From the NCBI GenBank assembly GCA_003133185.1, contig PKWF01000021.1, forward strand, positions 4,053 through 9,715: DNA of 5,663 nt, written 5' to 3'. Both the position numbers and the translations under genes were made by a program. This document shows positions 1-4,780 of this stretch, piece after piece. The notes under the pieces were generated by a model that had not been told where the DNA came from, did not search any database, and worked only from the letters and a program-made list of their open reading frames with translations. The stretch comes from Vulcanimicrobiota bacterium. Its GTDB lineage: Bacteria; Vulcanimicrobiota; Vulcanimicrobiia; Vulcanimicrobiales; Vulcanimicrobiaceae. Within the stretch, counting starts at the first letter, position 1. The number at the start of each line of letters is the position of its first letter.

Positions 1-773
1 CCGCCGCCACCACCACCGCCGCTGACACCATCGCATCCGCCGCAAATGCCGCCGCCGCCACCACCGCCGCCGAGCACACCATCTGCGCCCGGCGCACCGG
101 TCCATCCGCTCTCGCTGGCGTCTCCCGGCTTGCCACCGACTCCACCTTCACTTTGCGTTCCACCGCGCCCGCCACCACCGCCGGTGTACGAGCCGCTGGG
201 AGCGTTGCCAGAGTGGCCCTGAACGCCGCGGCCGCCAACAAGAGCGCCGCCCGGCCCACCGTCCCCACCACGATAGGCACCGCGGCCTCCGCCGCCGCCA
301 GCCACGATCACGCGATCCGCCATCTCGCTGCCACCCTGGCGCACGTCGGATGCACCACCACCGCCGTTGCCGGTGCCGACTTCTCCCACACCCCCATCGC
401 CGCCACCGTTGTAGCCGCCCACGCCGCCGTTTGGTTCTCCACCGACGAAAACTGCCAGCGACTCTCCAGGCGTGACAAGAATCGTGCCACTAACCAAACC
501 GCTGCGGGCAGATTTAGTCGGCGCGCCGATGGCGGTAATCGTGACGTGCTTCACGCCGCTCGGGACTGTGAAGTTTTGCGCATCGCCAGTATAGTAGAAG
601 GTTTTCGCCTGCTTCTTCGCTGGCGGGTGCGCGATTGACATGACTCCGGCATCCGAAGGCGCAAACGATGAAACTCCGCCGCAGCCCACGAGTAGCGCGC
701 TAGAGAACGCGAAAGCGAATCCGCCCTTCGTCGCAACGGCGAAGCCCACAAAGGTACGTTTGAGTTCGGTCAT
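1..773 (-). CDS. Glycine-rich surface lipoprotein, 3' end cut by window edge
   Basis: The minus strand is open from ATG at 773 to the window edge, 257 codons with no stop. The N-terminus is a lipoprotein signal: Lys/Arg near the start (K5, R6), a hydrophobic stretch around 17-30 and a lipobox LVGC with the acceptor Cys at residue 31. This predicts export and lipid anchoring. After a linker, residues 59-84 form a beta-type stretch containing FTVPSGVKHVTITAIGA. The rest is dominated by Gly, with GGGGASDVRQGG at about 137-148 and DRVIVAGGGGG at about 153-163. These phrases are typical of the bacterial glycine-rich domain families also compared with the ALK glycine-rich region. The rest is GGC/GGT-encoded poly-Gly, ending in a CGGC pair near the edge. 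A GGAG site lies 10 bases ahead of the ATG. Function is unknown; an adhesive or structural surface role is inferred. Opposite-strand frames here are shadows of the GC skew. Confidence 0.8.
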   Translation of the reverse strand, partial: MTELKRTFVGFAVATKGGFAFAFSSALLVGCGGVSSFAPSDAGVMSIAHPPAKKQAKTFYYTGDAQNFTVPSGVKHVTITAIGAPTKSARSGLVSGTILVTPGESLAVFVGGEPNGGVGGYNGGGDGGVGEVGTGNGGGGASDVRQGGSEMADRVIVAGGGGGRGAYRGGDGGPGGALVGGRGVQGHSGNAPSGSYTGGGGGRGGTQSEGGVGGKPGDASESGWTGAPGADGVLGGGGGGGGICGGCDGVSGGGGGG

Positions 774-783
774 GGTTTCAAAT

Positions 784-787
784 CTCC
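784..787 (-). promoter_or_regulatory. Ribosome binding site of the glycine-rich lipoprotein gene
   Basis: GGAG on the minus strand, 10 bases ahead of the ATG at 773. It supports that start, which also gives a complete lipoprotein signal peptide. Confidence 0.55.
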
Positions 788-843
788 AAGATTGGCGTTC
801 AATGAGGCTTGTTTCCAGCTAGGCAGGAGCGGGGTGCTAGTGA

Positions 844-873
844 TTTAAGGCCTGGCAAGCTCGTGCCTTTAAA
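844..873 (-). other. Imperfect hairpin between two surface-protein genes
   Basis: The arms are TTTAAGGC (844-851) and GCCTTTAAA (865-873), pairing over 8 bp with one bulged T and a 13-base loop. It sits in the 128-base gap between the stop of the exported protein and the start of the glycine-rich lipoprotein. No T-run follows on the minus strand, so it is not a standard intrinsic terminator. It could be an RNA processing or stability element, or chance. I found no convincing promoter in the gap. Confidence 0.3.
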
Positions 874-901
874 CACGTTGCTTCCACGATGAAGAAACCA
901 G

Positions 902-2017
902 TTACCTTATGCATATGTACGAAAAGGTTACAGTTGCAGTTGTCCCAAAATAAATCGTGATCTGTGTTGTTGACGTTTTCGCATAGCTAACGGACGTAGC
1001 TGCAATGCCCTGAGCGGTAACCGTGCAGTTATAAGTCGTGTCGAGGAAGGCAAAGCTATTGGGGAACGTACATGTCACGGATCCGGGGCCCGTTCCCGTG
1101 CAGGACCCGCTTAACATTTGCGGATGTACCTCAGCCACCCCAAGAGGAAACGTTTCCGCGGCATATCCGCCGGACGTGCCGTTTGGCTGAACTCCCTTGG
1201 TGACCGCAAGCTGTTGATTACACGTGAGAACTTTGTCCGCCGTCTGACCATAGTCGCACTTGACGAAGTCTCCTGAGCTACCGAGGAGAACTTCGCCTTC
1301 TCCTCCACCGCTGGCGTTCGTGCCAGCATATGAAACAAGTGACCCGGCACTAGGAGACGGTTCGGGCGTACTGTCGCCAGCTCCAGCGATGACTGCTCCC
1401 CCCGCAATAATGTTGTTGTAAACGGCGAAGTTAGCCTTGGCGTCGAGAGCTACAAAGTAGCCGCCGTTAGGCGGCGACGAATCGTGGAACGTTACGCTGA
1501 AGACCTGGTTCGGGATGTCTCCGGGGCAGGTAGAACCGCAGTCGTCTGGCGCTCCTTGCGTCGTATAAGAGCCCGTCACCATGGGTCCGGGCGTCTCAAA
1601 GTCGTTTCCATACGCAAGCATATGGTGCGACTGCTGCCCGGGCGCTCCGTAACAGATGAAGTAGCACGCGCCACTGGTGTTCTGTAATATCCCTGTCCCC
1701 GGATAAAGGCCGCCCGAGTTGTAGAGGTTGCCTGCGCCGAACGCTTCCTGAACAGCAGCATACGCGCTTGAGACTGGGGACGGAACCGCCGTGTACCACG
1801 GGATATAGCTTGGTGTCGGCGTGGGTGCCTGAGCGACTAACGACGCGTTTCGGGCCGATGCCGCCGAGGCAACAGTCGTGGCGCGGCCGCTCTGGGCTAT
1901 TATGCTAGTATTCGAATCCGCCTTTGTCGCGCTTCCGGTAGCAGCCACGATCGCAATTAGCATCAGGCCTGCGAAGATACCGGCACAGGCTTTCACACGG
2001 TTTCGCTTAATTTGCAC
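902..2017 (-). CDS. Exported Cys-containing protein with beta-rich C-terminus, function unknown
   Basis: I place the start at GTG 2017, because GGGAGG lies exactly 7 bases ahead and the product (371 aa) then opens with a tidy signal peptide: MQIKRNR followed by a hydrophobic core of about 20 residues and a cleavage-like GSATKA. An ATG at 2044 would add nine residues but has no good ribosome site. Numbered from the ATG at 2044, the mature part has a Thr/Pro/Ala-rich linker (about 70-90) and ten cysteines, in pairs at 127/131, 169/173, 263/275 and 315/325, with two more at 340 and 378. This suits an oxidised extracytoplasmic protein. Residues 196-280 (FAVYNNIIAGGAVIAG, GEVLLGSSGDFVKCDYG) and the final 70 (FLDTTYNCTVTAQG, then short beta-like strands to FSYICIR) recall trimeric tail-fibre or adhesin tips. 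That is resemblance by eye only. The stop is TAA. Confidence 0.75.
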   Translation of the reverse strand: MQIKRNRVKACAGIFAGLMLIAIVAATGSATKADSNTSIIAQSGRATTVASAASARNASLVAQAPTPTPSYIPWYTAVPSPVSSAYAAVQEAFGAGNLYNSGGLYPGTGILQNTSGACYFICYGAPGQQSHHMLAYGNDFETPGPMVTGSYTTQGAPDDCGSTCPGDIPNQVFSVTFHDSSPPNGGYFVALDAKANFAVYNNIIAGGAVIAGAGDSTPEPSPSAGSLVSYAGTNASGGGEGEVLLGSSGDFVKCDYGQTADKVLTCNQQLAVTKGVQPNGTSGGYAAETFPLGVAEVHPQMLSGSCTGTGPGSVTCTFPNSFAFLDTTYNCTVTAQGIAATSVSYAKTSTTQITIYFGTTATVTFSYICIR

Positions 2018-2024
2018 GGAGAGG

Positions 2025-2030
2025 CCTCCC
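2025..2030 (-). promoter_or_regulatory. Strong Shine-Dalgarno that decides a GTG start
   Basis: GGGAGG on the minus strand, 7 bases ahead of the GTG at 2017. It lies inside the coding sequence if the ATG at 2044 were used, which argues for GTG as the true start. Confidence 0.6.
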
Positions 2031-2092
2031 GTCTGCTCGGCCATGAGAATGGCGTACGTCGGATGTCCACGTCCCTCGCACTGGCCAGCGTA

Positions 2093-2458
2093 TCACCGGG
2101 ACGGGACCGGTGCAAGGCCTTCCAGCCCGAAGACCTCATGGCCAATCGGCACGCTCTTAATAACCGCTTCCCCCTCAACCTTAGTGCTAGGCGTTAGCAC
2201 CAACTTCGTGCGTTGGTCTTGGACCCAGTAATCGACTTCGAATTTTCCGACACCTTCGACCATCCCGGAGTACTGGACGACGTATCCCATTCGGGAGGGC
2301 CCATGTCGATAATCAAATCGGTTCCCCCTTGCGTCGAAAGCGTAGCCGCCCAGGCCCTTTATGGCGCCCAAACTTCCCGATGCGATTTGCGTAATTTGAG
2401 ACACACGCAAGCCGGAGATCGTCAGGGACGCCGTAGCGCTGGGATTCAGGGCTTGGAA
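2093..2458 (-). CDS. Downstream part of a frameshifted single-pass membrane protein
   Basis: This is the -1 frame relative to the upstream part at 2446-2637, counted from the first codon read after a slip at the G-run. It encodes 121 residues to TGA, starting FQALNPSATASLTISG and continuing through RVSQITQIASG, GGYAFDARGNRFDYRHG, VVQYSGMVEG, KFEVDYWVQDQ, LVLTPSTKVEGEAVIKS and VFGLEG. The pattern of short alternating hydrophobic strands suggests a soluble beta-rich domain, presumably outside the membrane. Independent initiation looks poor: the first candidate start in this frame is TTG at 2410, with no Shine-Dalgarno ahead of it, and plausible protein sequence continues upstream of that TTG. 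I therefore treat it as the C-terminal part of the upstream gene. The family is not recognised. The stop lies 75 bases ahead of the GTG of the next gene, compatible with an operon. Confidence 0.6.
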   Translation of the reverse strand, partial: FQALNPSATASLTISGLRVSQITQIASGSLGAIKGLGGYAFDARGNRFDYRHGPSRMGYVVQYSGMVEGVGKFEVDYWVQDQRTKLVLTPSTKVEGEAVIKSVPIGHEVFGLEGLAPVPSR

Positions 2459-2619
2459 CCCCCCCTGCTGTAGGCCAAATATCCAAAGAAGCCCATTACG
2501 GCAACCGAGCCAGCGGCAATGAGCAACGTTTTTGCGTTGGAGACGAACTCAGCCCATGACTTGACGCGATCAGTTATCGATGGCACTTCGTATATGGTGT
2601 AGAGCTGTTGTATGGCCAC
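2446..2619 (-). CDS. Upstream part of a frameshifted membrane protein (N-terminal half, one TM helix)
   Basis: A short minus-strand frame. The likely start is GTG at 2619, because GAGG lies 7 bases ahead (2627-2630); an ATG at 2637 would add six residues but its AAGG abuts the start codon. The product is a short polar N-terminus (MAIQQLYTIYEVPSITDRVK, SWAEFVSNAK) followed by one clear transmembrane helix, TLLIAAGSVAVMGFFGYLAY. It then reads SRGGSKP and stops at TGA. The stop comes just after the G-run at 2459-2465, and a -1 move there joins it to the 121-residue frame at 2093-2458, giving about 175 residues from the GTG. Alone it would be a 57-residue membrane peptide. Family not recognised. 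Confidence 0.6.
   Translation of the reverse strand: MAIQQLYTIYEVPSITDRVKSWAEFVSNAKTLLIAAGSVAVMGFFGYLAYSRGGSKP
2458..2464 (-). promoter_or_regulatory. Candidate -1 frameshift heptamer G GGG GGT in a G7 run
   Basis: In the frame of the N-terminal part the codons are AGG GGG GGT, so the heptamer is in the X XXY YYZ phase needed for a -1 slip. After the slip, reading continues as TTC CAA GCC into the open downstream frame. The same run could instead be phase-variable, a real mutation or a homopolymer sequencing error: eight or five G would make the gene continuous. Confidence 0.4.
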
Positions 2620-2637
2620 CGCCCCACCTCTCACCAT

Positions 2638-3368
2638 CCTTCACTTACACTAGCCCGAGCAGGTCTCGAGTAGCTGGCTTGGTGTTGCTAGTCTAGCGCT
2701 TGGACGCACAAGACGCAATACGCTGAGGTGGTGCCAGGGGATCAGGTCGCTGGCGAGGAGCCAAGCGGGCAGATCTTCAAAGGTTTGGTAAACCAAGCTG
2801 GCTTGAATCGCGTCTGGAGCCCTCCGGGCGAGAAAAGTGTGGAGCGATACCTAGCGTTATTTAGGCCTGCATCCAAGGTCCAGTCCCCCTTCCCTTCGTT
2901 TTGCGTGTCACTAACCGCGCGGGTCCCATCGCGGCGCCCGTTCCGCTGGCACCTTGCCTCCTCGTTCAACCCCGCGCTCGTGCTCGCTGCGGCAATCGCC
3001 TTGCTCATCGGCTTCTAGCAACCGCCCGCGGCTCGACCCAAGGTCACCTACCTCCGGTCACCGCAACACTGACGTCGGCTTGAGCCTCCGATCCGTGCGC
3101 CAGCACGGCGGTCGGCTGCATCGCCGTCCCAGGCGGCGCGCCGGTCTGCTCCGGGAATATCCACCGGACGTTCGAGGCGACCGGCGTTACCCGGCCAGCT
3201 CTCTCCGCTACCGTGCCCTCGCCACGGCGCTCCCCAAGGAAGGTCTGACATTCGTGTGGGGCTGGGAAAACCGTGGGCCACTTCCGTCCACATCTGCCGG
3301 TCGCTTGGCCCTTCGGCGGCATCATTCGCTAAGGCTAGTGTCGAATGCCGTAAGAGCCTGGCTTCTCT
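2638..3368. other. Gene-poor stretch, no supported gene
   Basis: Several open frames of 60-138 codons overlap here on both strands. None combines a ribosome site with recognisable protein sequence, and most are Arg/Pro/Ala-rich as expected from random GC-rich DNA. One plus-strand frame ends near 3018 with a hydrophobic tail (PALVLAAAIALLIGF), but nothing upstream supports it. The first 100 bases should contain the promoter of the minus-strand cluster. They include an 11-base palindrome at 2687-2697, but no clear -35/-10 pair is visible. A decayed gene cannot be excluded. Confidence 0.5.
2687..2697. repeat. Palindrome GCTAG-T-CTAGC upstream of the surface-protein cluster
   Basis: A perfect 5+1+5 inverted repeat about 50-70 bases ahead of the first minus-strand start. 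A further CTAGC half-site lies at 2650-2654. It could be an operator, but it is short enough to be chance. Confidence 0.25.
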
Positions 3369-3374
3369 AGGAGG
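3369..3374 (+). promoter_or_regulatory. Consensus Shine-Dalgarno AGGAGG ahead of GTG 3381
   Basis: AGGAGG with 6-base spacing to GTG at 3381 is one of the best ribosome sites in the window, yet the frame that follows is unconvincing. It may mark a broken or short gene. Confidence 0.4.
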
Positions 3375-3380
3375 ACTACC

Positions 3381-3860
3381 GTGGCAGTTTTAACCGCCGT
3401 CGCCCCTGAGCGATCCACCTTCATCTCTCCAGTCACGGTCAGCGGCACGAAGACCGCTGAGTACCGACGCCACTGGCGCTTGAATGCGGCCCAGCAACGC
3501 AACGAATCCGATGAACCTCGACGGCGCGCCCAGCGCGCTCGCGGTGGGCCCAGCGCGCCCGCAGTGGGTCCGGCGCGCCCCCGGGTGGGGTGCGTCCGAC
3601 GCGCGCTCGCGGTGGCTTACCTGAGAGCCAAGCTACTACCCATTTCGGCTAGGAGCCGGCGCCCGCCTGCTCGAATTGCGGCTTGGAACCAATCGGTAAC
3701 GCTCGCATGCCCGGAATCTAGTGGAGGCTCACGTGGCGCAAACCTACAAGCCCGGCGACACCGTGCCGATGGATGGGACGGTGGAATGCACGCAATATCA
3801 CGGCACCCGCGACAACGTCAAGAAAGGTACGAAGTTCGCGCCGTGCGATCACTGGCATGA
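3381..3860 (+). CDS. Doubtful ORF behind a strong ribosome site, possibly a broken gene
   Basis: The frame opens with GTG after AGGAGG and encodes 159 residues. The first 45 or so (MAVLTAVAPERSTFISPVTV, then SGTKTAEYRRHWRLNAAQQRN) could be protein. From about residue 47 the frame crosses a 20-base tandem repeat and becomes Arg/Pro/Ala-rich, and its last 128 bases overlap, in another frame, the well-supported small gene at 3733-3897. The C-terminal half is therefore almost certainly not translated as shown. Either this is a short gene ending after a frameshift in the repeats, a decayed gene, or a chance frame. Family not recognised. Confidence 0.2.
   Translation: MAVLTAVAPERSTFISPVTVSGTKTAEYRRHWRLNAAQQRNESDEPRRRAQRARGGPSAPAVGPARPRVGCVRRALAVAYLRAKLLPISARSRRPPARIAAWNQSVTLACPESSGGSRGANLQARRHRADGWDGGMHAISRHPRQRQERYEVRAVRSLA
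3529..3614. repeat. Degenerate GC-rich tandem repeat, about four copies of a 20-bp unit
   Basis: Unit 1 (3529-3548) is CCCAGCGCGCTCGCGGTGGG and unit 2 (3549-3568) differs from it at two positions. A third, more diverged copy starts at 3569 and a fourth at about 3595. Since 20 is not a multiple of three, the copies do not encode repeated peptides in one frame, which suggests non-coding DNA. Confidence 0.55.
3723..3727 (+). promoter_or_regulatory. Ribosome binding site of the small Cys/His-rich gene
   Basis: GGAGG lies 5 bases ahead of the GTG at 3733 and fixes that start. Confidence 0.6.
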
Positions 3861-3897
3861 TCACCACGGCAAGGACTGCACCTGGCAATACGTCTGA
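3733..3897 (+). CDS. Small Cys/His-rich protein, YjzC-like
   Basis: A 54-residue protein from GTG, behind GGAGG, to TGA. It starts MAQTYKPGDTVPMDGTVECT, continues through a basic middle (RDNVKKGTKFAPCDH) and ends GKDCTWQYV. The KPGD-VP--G opening and the KG-KF-PC segment resemble the small YjzC-like proteins, which are often about 50-60 residues long; their biochemical role is not established. Cys19, Cys38 and Cys49, together with His40, His42, His44 and His45 in DHWHDHH, could bind a metal such as zinc; this is inferred from composition alone. There is no signal peptide or membrane helix, so it should be cytoplasmic. It is isolated: the next gene downstream starts 248 bases later, and no operon partner is evident. 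Codon-by-codon sense, stop position and ribosome site make coding likely; the family name is less sure. Confidence 0.75.
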   Translation: MAQTYKPGDTVPMDGTVECTQYHGTRDNVKKGTKFAPCDHWHDHHGKDCTWQYV

Positions 3898-4002
3898 ACG
3901 TCGCGCGGTCGCGGCCTAGGGTGACCCAGAGCAAAGGCACATTGTTTTTTTTGGGCGTGGGCTACGATCCGGAGTGTCGCTGTTAAACGAGCACCCCGAG
4001 CA

Positions 4003-4023
4003 CGGTAGCTACCGCGTTCGGTA
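4003..4023 (+). other. Three-arm inverted repeat, two mutually exclusive hairpins
   Basis: CGGTA (4003-4007), TACCG (4010-4014) and CGGTA (4019-4023) follow one another. The first two form the perfect 12-base palindrome CGGTAGCTACCG; the last two form a 5-bp hairpin with loop CGTT. They cannot both fold at once. The site lies in the 248-base gap ahead of the DUF4239-like gene and could be an operator or RNA switch-like element, or chance. Confidence 0.3.
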
Positions 4024-4105
4024 TTGCTGGATAGCCGAGGAGACTCCGCGTGCCAGCGGACCTGCAGGGGCAGCGTAGGTTGCACTTAGGTCACGACACG
4101 GACAG

Positions 4106-4131
4106 CCACAGGCCAAGGCCTGAATCTGTGG
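4106..4131 (+). promoter_or_regulatory. Hairpin immediately ahead of the DUF4239-like ribosome site
   Basis: Outer arms CCACAG (4106-4111) and CTGTGG (4126-4131) enclose an overlapping perfect inverted repeat CAGGCC-AA-GGCCTG (4109-4122). The structure ends 3 bases before the Shine-Dalgarno AGGA (4135-4138), which sits 7 bases ahead of the ATG at 4146. It may affect translation initiation or bind a regulator. Confidence 0.4.
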
Positions 4132-4145
4132 AGCAGGAATAAGCC

Positions 4146-4721
4146 ATGTACGCGAATCCTCTGTCGCCCTTGTTGCTCTACTTACTTAGCCTTGCCCCGG
4201 GCGTCCTCGTTATCGTGTTCACCGTCGGCGGCGGACTCATTGGTTTTTTTGCCCATATACCATTCGACTGGCTCGCCACGGCATTCAGAACACGCAATCG
4301 CAGTGAAATGGCCGGGCATTTCTTGGGTCTCGTCGGTGTATTCTATGCAGTAGTCTTAGCATTTGTAGTGGTAACTGCTTGGCAGGAACGAGATCACGCG
4401 CAAGAGGTTTCCATCGAGGAGCAGAACGCGGCCTCCGACCTCTTTGACACAGTGCGCGGCATGCATAGCGACACGATTGCGGTAGAACACATTCTAGAGC
4501 TCTTGCTCAATTATGCCCGCTTGATGGAACGCGAGTGGCGCGAAATGCATTATGGCCAGCCGCTTTGCGAGTTTGCCAACTTTCTAGATGAAACTAAGCT
4601 GAAGTGTCAACCCATAAATGGGCAATTGACAGCCGGGCGTCTAAACAATACCCTTATCGTTAGAATCGATAATAGTATCCTTGCGCTTAATCCCAAAGGC
4701 CCCAGGGATGAAACGATCTAA
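4146..4721 (+). CDS. DUF4239-type membrane protein, C-terminus apparently truncated by an IS
   Basis: 191 residues from ATG, with AGGA 7 bases ahead. There are two membrane segments: residues 8-39 (PLLLYLLSLAPGVLVIVFTV and on) and 57-79 (GHFLGLVGVFYAVVLAFVVV). Then follow a charged segment ERDHAQEVSIEEQNAASDLF (81-100) and LLNYARLMEREWREMHYGQP (120-139). The order NRSEMAGHFLGLVGVFYAVV, acidic linker, then YA---EW--M--G is the hallmark of DUF4239, a bestrophin-like family of unknown role. Family members usually run to about 250 residues and end with a further pair of membrane helices, which are missing here. The stop TAA at 4719-4721 coincides with the apparent end of the neighbouring IS3-family element, so the last codons or the stop probably come from the insertion junction. 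The remaining part should lie beyond the element, outside the window. A shortened protein is unlikely to be fully functional. Confidence 0.7.
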   Translation: MYANPLSPLLLYLLSLAPGVLVIVFTVGGGLIGFFAHIPFDWLATAFRTRNRSEMAGHFLGLVGVFYAVVLAFVVVTAWQERDHAQEVSIEEQNAASDLFDTVRGMHSDTIAVEHILELLLNYARLMEREWREMHYGQPLCEFANFLDETKLKCQPINGQLTAGRLNNTLIVRIDNSILALNPKGPRDETI

Positions 4722-4780
4722 GAGGTGGCGCCGGTTTTTTGAACAGCCAAACAGCCCTCGTTATGTGATGACCGCCCAAG

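Noticed and set aside
1..72. CCGCCGCCACCACC-type repeats, considered as a microsatellite or CRISPR-like array
   Set aside because: They are poly-Gly codons of an open minus-strand frame; there is no regular repeat-spacer structure.
153..638. Plus-strand 161-codon open frame rich in Ala and Thr
   Set aside because: It is the antisense shadow of the glycine-rich lipoprotein; GGC/GGT codons read backwards as GCC/ACC. No ribosome site or recognisable protein.
2620..2637. AGAGGTGG near the start of the minus-strand cluster, matching 8 bases of the IS end at 4720
   Set aside because: The similarity does not extend along the IS end and there is no transposase remnant beside it; the motif is better explained as the ribosome binding site.
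2775..2815. Small hairpins such as GGTTT-GGT-AAACC, considered as part of a tRNA or structured RNA
   Set aside because: No acceptor stem, anticodon arm or T-loop consensus can be laid out around them.
2728..3018. Plus-strand 96-codon frame ending in a hydrophobic tail
   Set aside because: The tail looks like a membrane helix, but the rest has no protein character and the GTG start lacks a clear ribosome site. Not strong enough to call.
3044..3325. Minus-strand 93-codon open frame in the gene-poor stretch
   Set aside because: No ribosome site, no recognisable motif, and two other frames are open across the same bases, as expected for GC-rich non-coding DNA.
3945..3952. Run of eight T after the small Cys/His-rich gene, considered as an intrinsic terminator
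   Set aside because: Only a 3-bp CAA/TTG pairing lies directly upstream; no GC-rich stem precedes the T-run.
3861..4085. Minus-strand 74-codon frame
   Set aside because: Overlaps the end of the small Cys/His-rich gene and the intergenic structures; composition is Arg/Pro-rich and no start signal is visible.
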